A DNA stretch of 64,000 nt from Citromicrobium bathyomarinum (lineage in GTDB: Bacteria; Pseudomonadota; Alphaproteobacteria; Sphingomonadales; Sphingomonadaceae), in the NCBI RefSeq assembly GCF_021021475.1, contig NZ_JAINWL010000001.1, positions 62,001 through 126,000 on the forward strand, given 5' to 3'. Below, in pieces: positions 16,859 to 25,459 of this stretch. The notes beneath the pieces are model-generated. The model had not been told where the DNA came from, made no database searches, and was given only the letters and a program-made list of their open reading frames with translations. Each line of letters begins with the position of its first letter. Position 1 is the first letter of the stretch. The translations under genes were made by a program, and so were the position numbers.

Positions 16859-17748
16859 GCCGCTTCCTGCGCGTTTTCCAGCTGCACGACCTCGTCCACC
16901 CGGCCCCATGCGAAGTCGCGCAGCAGGCGTTCGAGCTTGGCCTCCATCCGGGTAAGATTGGTGTAGTGCCGCAGGCGCGAGCGCAGCGGGGCATCGGCCA
17001 CGCGCGGCTGGCCGGGATCGACCTCCCACGGGTGGAAATAGAATACGGCCGGGCGCGCATCCTCACGGTTGACCTGCGCGATCGCCCAGCGGGAGAAGCC
17101 ATAGGGCAGCGTACGGAAGAACCCGCCCCCGCCTGCCGCCAGCCTCCGCTTGCCGAGCATCGCGGTGGTCACCGGCAATTCGATCATCGCGGCCCCCGCA
17201 ACCGGGCGGAACGCGAAGCGCGGCGCATCGCGCCAGCCGTAATGGTCGTGCGCAATCGGCGCGACGCTGGAGGAGTAGATATAGCCCTGCGCGGCCAGTT
17301 CCTCATGCGCCCAGGGATTGCGTGCATCGATCGAGAAGCTGGGCGCGCGATAGCCGGTCACTTTCGTGCCGCTGGTATCTTCCAGGATCGCCCGCGACTT
17401 CTTCAGGTCTTCCGCGAACTCCTCGCGGGAGAAGGTGAAGACCCGCTGGTGGTCGTAACCATGGCTGGCGACTTCGTGCCCGGCATCGGCAATCGCGCGG
17501 ATCGCGTGCGGCACGCGCTCGGCCACCCAGCCCAGCGTGAAGAACGTCGCCTTGACCCCCGCGCGATCGAACAGCGCGAGCACCCGCTCGACATTGCGCT
17601 CCACGCGCAGCTCGCAGCCGTCCCAGTCGCCGCGCGCGATCGTGTTCTCGAACGCGCCGACCTGGAACCAGTCCTCGACATCGACCGACAGGCCGTTGAC
17701 GATCCGGTCCGGCGCAGGCTGCGGATGCCGGGCGGGCGCGAGGTCCAT
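16855..17748 (-). CDS. XrtA-associated polysaccharide deacetylase
   Basis: NodB-homology (CE4) deacetylase of 297 residues, expected to remove acetyl groups from amino sugars of the exopolysaccharide. Motif 1 is SVDVEDWF (21-28), with Asp23/Asp26 in place of the common TFDD. The metal histidines are His96 and His100 in SHGYDH, and a YRAPSFSID stretch is motif 3. There is no signal peptide, so it is probably cytoplasmic or acts at the inner face. The form is that of the PEP-CTERM locus subfamily (DUF3473 at the C-terminus). It overlaps the next gene by four bases. Confidence 0.92.
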   Translation of the reverse strand: MDLAPARHPQPAPDRIVNGLSVDVEDWFQVGAFENTIARGDWDGCELRVERNVERVLALFDRAGVKATFFTLGWVAERVPHAIRAIADAGHEVASHGYDHQRVFTFSREEFAEDLKKSRAILEDTSGTKVTGYRAPSFSIDARNPWAHEELAAQGYIYSSSVAPIAHDHYGWRDAPRFAFRPVAGAAMIELPVTTAMLGKRRLAAGGGGFFRTLPYGFSRWAIAQVNREDARPAVFYFHPWEVDPGQPRVADAPLRSRLRHYTNLTRMEAKLERLLRDFAWGRVDEVVQLENAQEAA

Positions 17749-17749
17749 C

Positions 17750-18934
17750 CTAGGCGGCCTTTCTGCCGTCCTTGTCGAGCCATTCGATCAGCAGCTGGAG
17801 GAGGTAGCGGACGCTCTGCTCCTGCTCTTCGAGCCGCGCCTCGAGTGCCTCGACCCGCTTGGCGAGATCGCCTTCGGTGCTGGCCGATCCTTCGATCGCG
17901 CGCGAGAGCATCGCGATCGCCGCCCGCAGGTCGGACTTCTCGTCTTCGTGCTCCGGGCGCTCGGTCGAAGCGGTGGGCGAAGGTGCCGGTGTCGGTGCTG
18001 GTGTCGGAGCGGGTGCTGGCGAATGCTCGGGCGGCCGCTGTGTCGGAGGTGGAGGCGGGGCGGAAAGCTCCGCCGCGGGATTGGCGAAAAGACGCTGGCC
18101 GGTTTCTGCCAGGTCCGGGCGGTTGTCGCGCGCCATCTCCTCGACCACCTGATCCAGCATCGCGCAATCGATCTGGCTGCGCTGCTCGACCGCGCCCATC
18201 AGCAGCAGGCGGGTGGCGATCTGGTTGACCCGGCGCGGAATCCCGCCGCTCGCCTCGTGGATCTTCGCGAAGATCTTGGGGTCGAAGGAAGGGTAACCCG
18301 TCCAGTTCACCAGCGACAGGCGATGCTCGATATAGGGCGCGACCTCGTGCACCTCCATCGGGGTCAGGTGATGCGCCGCGATCACGCGCTGGCGCAGCTG
18401 TTCCAGCCGGTCGTGCTGGGCGAGCGTCTGCTTGAATTCGGGCTGGCCGAGCAGCAGCTGCTGCAGCAGCGGGTGCGAGCCCAGCTGGAAGTTGGACATC
18501 ATCCGCAGCTCTTCGAGCGCTTCGAAACTGAGGTTCTGCGCCTCGTCCACGATCAGCAGGCAGCGACGGCCATCGCGCGCTTCCTCGTGCAGGAAAGACT
18601 CGATCGAACCGAGCGCACTGGCCTTGTCCTGCCCTGCGACGTCGAGCCCGAAGCTCTGCGCCACCAGATGGACCAGTTCGGAGCCATCGAGGTTACTGGT
18701 GACGACCTGGCCGACGGTCATCTGGTCGGGATCGACCTTCTTCATCAGGTGGGCGACCATCGTCGACTTGCCCGCCCCGATCTCGCCGGTGATGACGATG
18801 AAGCCCTCGCCCTGCGCCATCCCGTAACCGAGATAGCTCAGCGCCTTGCGATGCGTGATGCTCTCGAAATAGAACGCGGGGTCGGGCGTGAGCTGGAATG
18901 GTCGCCCTGAGAAACCGTAATACTGGTCGAACAT
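17750..18934 (-). CDS. XrtA-associated AAA ATPase (ExeA-like)
   Basis: ATPase of 394 residues resembling ExeA/GspA secretion ATPases, found in almost every XrtA locus and thought to energise export or assembly. Walker A GEIGAGKST is at 50-58 and Walker B LLIVDEAQNL about 75 residues later; SGGIPRRVNQ is the sensor-2/C-terminal AAA part. After residue 290 comes a low-complexity Pro/Ala/Thr stretch, then a charged region from about 330 likely to form a coiled coil. It lacks the membrane and peptidoglycan-binding parts of true ExeA. It starts 24 bases after the outer-membrane protein gene. Confidence 0.92.
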   Translation of the reverse strand: MFDQYYGFSGRPFQLTPDPAFYFESITHRKALSYLGYGMAQGEGFIVITGEIGAGKSTMVAHLMKKVDPDQMTVGQVVTSNLDGSELVHLVAQSFGLDVAGQDKASALGSIESFLHEEARDGRRCLLIVDEAQNLSFEALEELRMMSNFQLGSHPLLQQLLLGQPEFKQTLAQHDRLEQLRQRVIAAHHLTPMEVHEVAPYIEHRLSLVNWTGYPSFDPKIFAKIHEASGGIPRRVNQIATRLLLMGAVEQRSQIDCAMLDQVVEEMARDNRPDLAETGQRLFANPAAELSAPPPPPTQRPPEHSPAPAPTPAPTPAPSPTASTERPEHEDEKSDLRAAIAMLSRAIEGSASTEGDLAKRVEALEARLEEQEQSVRYLLQLLIEWLDKDGRKAA

Positions 18935-18958
18935 GATGTGGTGCGGTCCCTTGGGTAA

Positions 18959-20752
18959 CTAGAAGTCGTAACGCAGGCCCAGCAGGGCCGACGCGTTGGT
19001 TTCGTTGAGCAGGTCGCTGTCGACCGTGTCGACAGAGACCGCAGCGCGCGCAGACAGGTTGCGCCACAGCGTGCGGCTGTAGGCCGCCGATGCGCCAAGC
19101 AGAAGCGCGTCGTTCAGCTCGCTCGTCCCCTCGTCGAGGTAACTCGCGTAACCGGCCACGCTAAACGCGGCAAACGGGCCGAGCGGCGCGCCGATGCTGA
19201 CATTGGCGTAATAGCTCTGGTCGACGATATCGTTCGCCGCCGCCAGCACGGTGCCTTCCGCACCGAAATAGGTCCGCCGGTCGTATCCGATGCTCATCGC
19301 GGTGGTGATCCGGCCCTGCGTGGTCGAATAGCCCAGGTTGACGCCCCGATTGCGGAAGATCGCGCTGCGCACCGAGGAGAGCGCACCGCCGAGGCAGTTG
19401 GCCGATCCGTCAGCCCCGCTGCCGGTGACGCAGCCGGTGAAATTGCCGGTCAGCGGATTGCGCGTGGCGACGAAGCCGCTCGGCAGATTGGCCAGCGAAT
19501 TGGTGATCGCGCCGCCGAAACCGCTGATCGTGTTGTAGACATTCGCGCTCACCGCAGTACGCGACGAAGGCTGCCAGCTGAACGTGCCGTAATAGGTGTC
19601 GCTGTCGTAGCGGCGGCCATAATGCGCCTCCAGCTGGGTCCGGCGCGAAGGCTTCCACACCACGCCGACATCCCAGATCAGGCCTTCGGTCTCGAACGCG
19701 ATCCTGCGCGAGCCGCTGGTGTCGGTTTCGAACCGGCCATCCTCGCCGACCACCGGATCGCCGTTGGCATCGCGCACGACATCGCGGTTGGCGACCTGGA
19801 CATATTCGTAGCCGACCCCGCCGACGACGGCGAGACCGGGCGCGAGCGGCACGGTGACATCGCCACGCCCATAGAAGTCGCGCACGCGCTGGTCGGAATT
19901 GGAGACCTCTTCCTGATAGGCGCCCCCGCCCACTGCCACGCCGACCGGCAACACGGTGCGCGGGGCAACGCCGACGCGGGCATTGGCGGAGTGGACGATG
20001 CTTTCCTGCGCAACGTCGATCGGGGTGACGGTCGCATCGACCACGCCCACTCCGGGCTCTTCCACCCGGTTGTAACCGAAGCGATAATTGGCCGACACGT
20101 CGGCCACGCCCACCTTCGTCGACACGTTCGGCCCGGCATAAACGGAATAGACCCGCGATTCGCTGTCCGGGTCGATCGGCTGGCCGCTGGCGATCGCCGC
20201 GCCGCCGCCGCCTTCCACGCGGCTGCGCGCGGCAAGCCCGCCCGCCTCAAGCGTAATACCGGGCGCTGCCGCAACGTACCCGCGCGCCACGCCGGTGACG
20301 CTGTCGCCGCCCGACACATCGCCCGACAGATCGTCGCCATAGCTGATCACCCGGTCATACCGCAGCGAGACGGAGCCGCCCGCGCGGCGTCCCTGCACCG
20401 ACGCATCGACCCCGGCGGCAACCCCGCCATACACGGCCGTTTCGCTGTCCGGCTTGATCCGCTGGGTAACGATCTGGTTGGCTTCGATATAGGGCTCGAT
20501 CCGCAGGCGCTGACGTTCGGGCGCACCGCTGGGGCGCGCGCTGCCGCGATCGCCATCGACATCCTGTGCCTCGACATCGCCGGCATAGCCATCCGGATAG
20601 GCGGGTGCGGGCTGCAATTCGCCGGCGCCGCTGCTGCTGGTGACTTCGTCGTCGCTCCAGCCATATTGCGCCAGCGCGGGCGCAGGCAGCGTCGCGCCGG
20701 CGCACAGCAGTGCGGCCATGGCGGAGATGCGGTTCATGGGGGAATACCTCAT
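18959..20752 (-). CDS. XrtA-associated outer-membrane beta-barrel protein
   Basis: Protein of 597 residues of the group called PEP-CTERM system associated, uncharacterised. A signal peptide is evident (cleavage likely after ALA at residue 28). Then comes a long series of amphipathic strands rich in Gly, Tyr and aromatic ends, finishing LLGLRYDF, a typical C-terminal outer-membrane insertion signal. This fits a barrel that could be the exit channel for the polysaccharide. The start at 20752 overlaps the kinase stop (ATGA) and has GGGAG nine bases before it; MNRIS at 20737 is an alternative. The function is inferred from fold signals and locus only. Confidence 0.85.
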   Translation of the reverse strand: MRYSPMNRISAMAALLCAGATLPAPALAQYGWSDDEVTSSSGAGELQPAPAYPDGYAGDVEAQDVDGDRGSARPSGAPERQRLRIEPYIEANQIVTQRIKPDSETAVYGGVAAGVDASVQGRRAGGSVSLRYDRVISYGDDLSGDVSGGDSVTGVARGYVAAAPGITLEAGGLAARSRVEGGGGAAIASGQPIDPDSESRVYSVYAGPNVSTKVGVADVSANYRFGYNRVEEPGVGVVDATVTPIDVAQESIVHSANARVGVAPRTVLPVGVAVGGGAYQEEVSNSDQRVRDFYGRGDVTVPLAPGLAVVGGVGYEYVQVANRDVVRDANGDPVVGEDGRFETDTSGSRRIAFETEGLIWDVGVVWKPSRRTQLEAHYGRRYDSDTYYGTFSWQPSSRTAVSANVYNTISGFGGAITNSLANLPSGFVATRNPLTGNFTGCVTGSGADGSANCLGGALSSVRSAIFRNRGVNLGYSTTQGRITTAMSIGYDRRTYFGAEGTVLAAANDIVDQSYYANVSIGAPLGPFAAFSVAGYASYLDEGTSELNDALLLGASAAYSRTLWRNLSARAAVSVDTVDSDLLNETNASALLGLRYDF

Positions 20753-21819
20753 CCGTAGTAACTCCCGAAACGGCGACCGCTTGGGCTGAAATTGGCACCA
20801 TTGAGCACCAGCTTGATGTCCGGGCAGGCCGACAGCAGCTGCGCTGCATCTTCCAGCGCGGTCTTGCCGGTGCGGTCCGCGCGGGCGACCAGGATCGTCT
20901 GGCCGACATGCTTGGCGATTTCGGCAGCGGGTGAGGCGGCGAGCGCGGGCGGGCTGTCGACCAGCACGATCCGGTTGGGCGCCTGCGCGGTCAGCCGTTC
21001 GAACACCTCGGCGGTGCGGCGGCTCGACAGGGCCTCACTCGCGTGGCTGGACTGGCGGCCCGGGGGCAGCACCCACAGGCCGTCGATATCGGTTCGCAGC
21101 ACGTGGCTTTCGACGCGCGCCTGATCATCTGCGAGCACGTCCATAAGCCCGGCACGTTCGGGCAGCCCGAGCACGCGCTTGACCGAAGGATTGGCCAGAT
21201 CGGCGTCGATCAGAACCACTTCGAGATCGCGCTCTGCCGCCAGCGACAGCGCCAGATTGACCGCGCAGAAGGTCTTACCCTCGTTCTCGTGCGGCGAGGT
21301 GATCAGGATGCGGCGCGCGGCTGCGGTGCCTGCCAGCCGGATCGCGTCGAGGATCTGGCGCTTCACGATGCGGAATTCCTCCGCCAGCGCGGATGCCTGC
21401 CCCTCGGGATCGATAAATCCGGCCTTGCGCAGCGATGCGAAGTCGACCTCTACCCGCTCGCCCGCAAGCGCGATCGGGTTGGCGGTGCCATCGATCACCG
21501 CAGGCGGCGGTGCGGACGGCTGTGCCGGGACCGGCAGACTCGCCTCTTCACGCGCCGCTTCGACCGACATCTCGACCGGTGCGGGTGCAGGTGCGGGAAC
21601 GGGCGCGGGTGTCGCCTCGGGCGCAGGCGCGGGTGTGGGTGCACCCGTCTTGCGCAGCGGACGCGCGCGCTTCATCGGCACGTCGTCGAAGCTGCGCGGC
21701 ATCGGGGCTGCGCCCAGATTGCTCAGGCCGAACGCGCCGCTTGCGCGCTCCAGCAGCGAGCTCTTCTCTTCCTCGCCACCCTCGGGCTTGGGCGGTTTGA
21801 TTGGATTATGCTCGGTCAT
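20749..21819 (-). CDS. XrtA-associated tyrosine autokinase
   Basis: Cytoplasmic BY-kinase (CpsD/Wzc kinase-like) of 356 residues that should control chain length with the partner at 21830. The first 120 residues are disordered, with a Pro/Ala/Glu linker. The nucleotide site is SPHENEGKT (175-183) and the Walker A' strand is VVLIDADLANP (201-211); a Walker B LVDSPPA follows. The usual PGEGKS loop is altered: E-N replaces P-G. The C-terminal tyrosine cluster is minimal (GSYYG). It overlaps the barrel gene by four bases and sits 10 bases downstream of the chain-length gene. Confidence 0.9.
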   Translation of the reverse strand: MTEHNPIKPPKPEGGEEEKSSLLERASGAFGLSNLGAAPMPRSFDDVPMKRARPLRKTGAPTPAPAPEATPAPVPAPAPAPVEMSVEAAREEASLPVPAQPSAPPPAVIDGTANPIALAGERVEVDFASLRKAGFIDPEGQASALAEEFRIVKRQILDAIRLAGTAAARRILITSPHENEGKTFCAVNLALSLAAERDLEVVLIDADLANPSVKRVLGLPERAGLMDVLADDQARVESHVLRTDIDGLWVLPPGRQSSHASEALSSRRTAEVFERLTAQAPNRIVLVDSPPALAASPAAEIAKHVGQTILVARADRTGKTALEDAAQLLSACPDIKLVLNGANFSPSGRRFGSYYG

Positions 21820-21829
21820 CGGCGGGTCC

Positions 21830-23347
21830 TCATGCGATCACCTGACCGACTTGAATGAATTCGATCCCCAGCAGGACCACCAGCAGCCCCGCGAGCGCGC
21901 CCGAACCTGCGTAGAACAGACGCATGCGGCGATCCTCGACCGCCTTGCGTTCGGGCGGCACGATGTTCGAGATCGTCCCGAGCACCGGCAGGCCGAGCGA
22001 TTTCTTGAGTCCGTCGGCGGTCGAGAAGGTCGAGCGCAGCAGGGTCAGCAGGATCGCACTGCCCAGCCCCGCGCCCACGCCCAGCACCATCACCGCGACC
22101 AGCAGGATCGGGCGATTGGGCGCGGCCGGCTTGGTCGAGATGCCCGGCGCATCGATGATGTCAAAGCGGAACGAGCTACGCTCGCTCTCTACCTGACTGC
22201 GCAGTTCCATCTCCTCGCGGTCCTGCAGCAATTCGTCGTATTTGTTCTTCAGCACCTCGTAATCGCGGCCGACCCGCTGCGCTTCGGCAGCCAGGCCCGG
22301 CTCGCTGATCTGATCGGCCATCGTCATCGAGATGTCGGCCTGCAACGCGGCCTTGCGCGCCAGCAGTGCCTGCACATTGGCCTGCCGCTCCGCCCGGATG
22401 GAGACGAGCGAGCTGTAGGCCGGGTTCGGCATGCCGCCCGCGGTGGCCGCATCGCCGCCCATCTGGCGCAGCAGCTGCAACTGACGCAGCGCGGTCTGCA
22501 TGTCGGGATGATCGTTCTTGAGGCCCCGCGCGCGCAGCTGCGCAACCTGCGTTTCGGCCTGCTGCAATGCGCTGCCGCCACCATTCACACCGCCGCCCGA
22601 AATCGTCTTCGGCGTGCTCGCCAGCTGGCCGGTGATCGCCGCGAGCGCGCTCTGCGCCGCTGCCAGATCGGCGTCGACCCCGCGCATTTCGGTGCGCGCG
22701 TTCTGCAACCTGCCGGAGATCGCAGCAGATCCGCCGATCAGCTCGGGATGCTGGGCCTCGAACTCGGTTCGCCGCGCCTCGGCCTTTTCCAGTTCCTTGG
22801 CGCGCTGGTCGAGCTGCTGGTCGAGCAGCGCGACCGCGTCGCTCACTTCGCCGCGCGTGCCCTCGACATTGGCCTGGCGGAAGATCTCGAGCATCTTGAC
22901 CACGACGTCCTGCGCGAGCTTGGCGTTCTCGGCATCGGTGTAATCGCTACGGCCCATGGCCGCGGTGATTTCGAACAGGTTGTCTTCCTGGCTGCGCACC
23001 TGGACCCGCTGGGCAAGGCTCCCAATCGCATTTTCCATGTCGCGCGGGGTGCGCACGTTCTCGCCCAGTTTGGTCGATTTGATCACTTCACCCAGCGTCG
23101 ATGCACTGGCGATGCGCTGCTTGACCCGTGCAATATCGGTCATGTCGCTGCCCGCAATGCCGATCTGTTTGGACAGCACATCGTCCAGCTGGACGAAGAT
23201 CTTCGCATGGCTTTCATAGGTGTTGGGGATCGAGGCGACGAACAGCCAGCCCGCCAGGCACACCGCCCAGGCCACGCCCAGCGCCAGCCATTTCCGGCTC
23301 CAGGCCGAATAGAGCGCCGAGCGCACTTCGTCGAAGAGATCGTTCAC
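21830..23347 (-). CDS. XrtA-associated chain-length determinant (Wzz-type)
   Basis: Inner-membrane polysaccharide co-polymerase of 505 residues. The N-terminal membrane segment is at about 20-40 (WLALGVAWAVCLAGW), the Wzz domain follows, and a long periplasmic helical/coiled-coil region runs from roughly 160 to 380. A second membrane segment is near 400-425 and a third near 480-500. It has no kinase domain of its own and would work with the separate kinase encoded next. It belongs to the PEP-CTERM-locus chain-length subfamily and sets polymer size and couples synthesis to export. Confidence 0.92.
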   Translation of the reverse strand: MNDLFDEVRSALYSAWSRKWLALGVAWAVCLAGWLFVASIPNTYESHAKIFVQLDDVLSKQIGIAGSDMTDIARVKQRIASASTLGEVIKSTKLGENVRTPRDMENAIGSLAQRVQVRSQEDNLFEITAAMGRSDYTDAENAKLAQDVVVKMLEIFRQANVEGTRGEVSDAVALLDQQLDQRAKELEKAEARRTEFEAQHPELIGGSAAISGRLQNARTEMRGVDADLAAAQSALAAITGQLASTPKTISGGGVNGGGSALQQAETQVAQLRARGLKNDHPDMQTALRQLQLLRQMGGDAATAGGMPNPAYSSLVSIRAERQANVQALLARKAALQADISMTMADQISEPGLAAEAQRVGRDYEVLKNKYDELLQDREEMELRSQVESERSSFRFDIIDAPGISTKPAAPNRPILLVAVMVLGVGAGLGSAILLTLLRSTFSTADGLKKSLGLPVLGTISNIVPPERKAVEDRRMRLFYAGSGALAGLLVVLLGIEFIQVGQVIA

Positions 23348-23362
23348 GTCGCGTCAGCCTCT

Positions 23363-24004
23363 TCAGAACATGCTTTCGGGAATGATGATCACGTCACCGG
23401 GCGCGAGCATGACGTTGGCCTTGCTGTCGCCGCGCCGCAGCAGATCGGACAGGCGCAGCGCATATTCGCGCTGGCGCCCGATGCGCGGATCGAAGCGGAT
23501 CAGCTTGGCCTTGTTGCCCGCCGCGAATTCGCTGAGGCCGCCGACCGCGATCATCGCGTCGAGCACGGTCATGTTGGCGCGGTAGGGGATCGAGGCGGGT
23601 TTTTCGGTCGCGCCGATAATCCGCACCTGCTGGCTGAACGTGCCTGCGAACTTGTTCACGATGACCGAGACGATCGGCTGTTCGATGAACTGCGACAGGT
23701 GCAGGCGGATATCCTCCTGCAGCATGGCCGGGGTCTTGCCCACGGCAGGCATGTCGGTGACCAGCGGGATCGAGATACGCCCGTCGGGACGGACCTGGAT
23801 GTTCTGCGCGCTGAGTTCGGGATTGCGCCAGACATTGATCGAAAGCTCGTCCAGCGGCCCGATCACATATTCCTGGCTCGGCCCTTCCTGCGTGGCGACG
23901 AAGGCTGCCGGGGGCAGCTGCGGGCCGCCGCTGCTCATGCAGGCGGAGAGAGCAAAAAGCCCCAGAAAGAGCGCTGTTAGTCGGGCAATCGCGCGAGAGC
24001 GCAT
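23363..24004 (-). CDS. XrtA-associated polysaccharide export lipoprotein (Wza-type)
   Basis: Outer-membrane export lipoprotein of 213 residues. The lipobox is FALSAC with the lipidated Cys at 22. The Poly_export domain starts at YVIGPLDELSINVW, and an SLBB-type part follows (VRIIGAT...ANMTVLDAMIAVGG). It would form the periplasmic/outer-membrane conduit together with the chain-length protein. ATG at 24004 is supported by GGAAGGA nine bases upstream and by the signal peptide; longer frames upstream have no such signals. It is the first gene after a 192-base gap and may start its own transcript. Confidence 0.92.
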   Translation of the reverse strand: MRSRAIARLTALFLGLFALSACMSSGGPQLPPAAFVATQEGPSQEYVIGPLDELSINVWRNPELSAQNIQVRPDGRISIPLVTDMPAVGKTPAMLQEDIRLHLSQFIEQPIVSVIVNKFAGTFSQQVRIIGATEKPASIPYRANMTVLDAMIAVGGLSEFAAGNKAKLIRFDPRIGRQREYALRLSDLLRRGDSKANVMLAPGDVIIIPESMF

Positions 24005-24196
24005 GGGATCGATCCTTCCATTCGTGTCTGCCGGACGGCACGCCCGCGAAGCGCGCCGCCACAACTGGCCGACGATTTGGGATCGTTCCTCGCCAAAAAG
24101 GGTGAATATCCCGTTAGCTAAGGGATCTGATCGCACCCGATCCCGATCTGGGACGCCGGGTTAGCGAGAGGTAAACGCCGCGCGCTGGCGCAGCCG
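24005..24196. promoter_or_regulatory. Gap inside the XrtA run with an operator-like palindrome at 24108-24126
   Basis: This 192-base stretch is the only sizeable gap in the leftward XrtA run, so a promoter for the export/assembly genes is likely here. ATCCC, g, TTAGCTAA, GGGAT at 24108-24126 is a near-perfect palindrome broken by one extra base, with the fully palindromic core TTAGCTAA. It could be an operator, or a hairpin after the decarboxylase gene. No clear sigma-54 (-24/-12) element was seen. Confidence 0.4.
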
Positions 24197-25459
24197 TCAG
24201 ACCAGTATCTCCAGCGCAGGCCCTTGGCCGAGAAAGTACATCGGCGAAGCGGACGCCCCATAGGCCCCGGCGCAGAACACCGCGACCAGATCGCCGACCT
24301 CGGCACGCGGCAGCTCTGCCTTGTCGGCCAGCCGATCCAGCGGGGTGCACAGGCACCCGACGACATTCGCGACCTCGACGGCAGGAGCGTCGAACTTCGT
24401 CGCGATGGCGAGCGGATAATTGCGCCGGACAACCGCCCCGAAATTGCCAGATGCGGCCAGCTGATGGTGCAATCCGCCGTCGGTAATCAGGAAAATCTCG
24501 CCCTGGCTTTCCTTCCGGTCGACGATCTGGGTGAGGTAAACCCCCGCCTCGCCGACCAGATAGCGGCCCAGCTCGATCGCCATCTCGGTGTCGGCCAGTT
24601 CTTCGGGCAAATTCGCGAAACGATCGCCCAGCGCCGCGCCGATCGCGCCGATGTCGAGTGGTTCGTTGCCCGCAAAATAGGGGATGCCGAAACCGCCGCC
24701 CAGATTAAGCGCGGGGCATGGTTGGCCCACCTCGCGCGCGATCCGGGCTGCGAGGTCGAGCACATGGCCCTGCGTTTCGATCACCGCATCGGCCTCCAAA
24801 GTCTGGCTGCCGGTGTAGATATGCAGGCCGCGCCACTGCGCCCCGCCATCGATCAGATGGCGGATCAGCGCCGGAACGCGCTGCGCATCCAGCCCGAACT
24901 GCTTGGCCCCGCCGCCCATCTTCATGCCCGATCCGCGCATGTCGAAATCGGGGTTCACCCGCACCGCGACCTTCGGCTGAATGCCCAGATCCCGCCCGAT
25001 TTCGAGGGCACGCTCAGCCTCGGTCTCGCTTTCGCAGTTGAGCGTCACGCCCGCTTCGATCGCCGCGCGAATCTCGCGCGGGCGCTTGCCCGGCCCGGCA
25101 AAACTGATGTGCGCCCCGTCGATCCCGACGCCTTGCAGGATCGCCAGCTCCCCGCCCGAGGCGAGATCGAACCCGTCGACCAGCCCGGCCATGTGGGCGA
25201 TCACATCGGGGTGCGGGTTGGCTTTGACCGCGTAATGAATCGCGAGGCTTTCCGGCATGGCCGCGCGCAAGGCCGCCATGCGCGCGTCGAGCATATCGCG
25301 CGAATAGACGAACAGCGGCGTGTCGCCCGCTTCGGCGACGAGATCGCTCGCCTTGCGCCCGCCGATCGCCAGTTCGCCGTCGATCGCCTCGAACCCCTGC
25401 GGGATCGGGCCGAGCGGCTTGGCCGCATTGGGATCGCGCCTGCGACGTTCGATGCTCAT
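24197..25459 (-). CDS. XrtA-associated PLP-dependent decarboxylase
   Basis: Fold-III pyridoxal-phosphate enzyme of 420 residues, related to diaminopimelate/ornithine decarboxylases and named exosortase A system-associated PLP decarboxylase. The Schiff-base lysine is Lys79 in YAVKANPH. The phosphate-binding glycine loop is LNLGGGFGIPY, and the C-terminal active-site part is GCLCTPLD...FCAGAYGASAS. The substrate is unknown; it could decarboxylate an amino acid or a carrier-bound intermediate to an amine. Its start overlaps the ligase stop by four bases, so the two are translationally coupled, and an ACP is encoded in the divergent operon. Confidence 0.92.
   Translation of the reverse strand: MSIERRRRDPNAAKPLGPIPQGFEAIDGELAIGGRKASDLVAEAGDTPLFVYSRDMLDARMAALRAAMPESLAIHYAVKANPHPDVIAHMAGLVDGFDLASGGELAILQGVGIDGAHISFAGPGKRPREIRAAIEAGVTLNCESETEAERALEIGRDLGIQPKVAVRVNPDFDMRGSGMKMGGGAKQFGLDAQRVPALIRHLIDGGAQWRGLHIYTGSQTLEADAVIETQGHVLDLAARIAREVGQPCPALNLGGGFGIPYFAGNEPLDIGAIGAALGDRFANLPEELADTEMAIELGRYLVGEAGVYLTQIVDRKESQGEIFLITDGGLHHQLAASGNFGAVVRRNYPLAIATKFDAPAVEVANVVGCLCTPLDRLADKAELPRAEVGDLVAVFCAGAYGASASPMYFLGQGPALEILV

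Noticed and set aside
21179-23980. Rightward open frame of 933 codons opposite the kinase and chain-length genes
   Set aside because: Antisense shadow; the leftward frames match known XrtA-locus families throughout.
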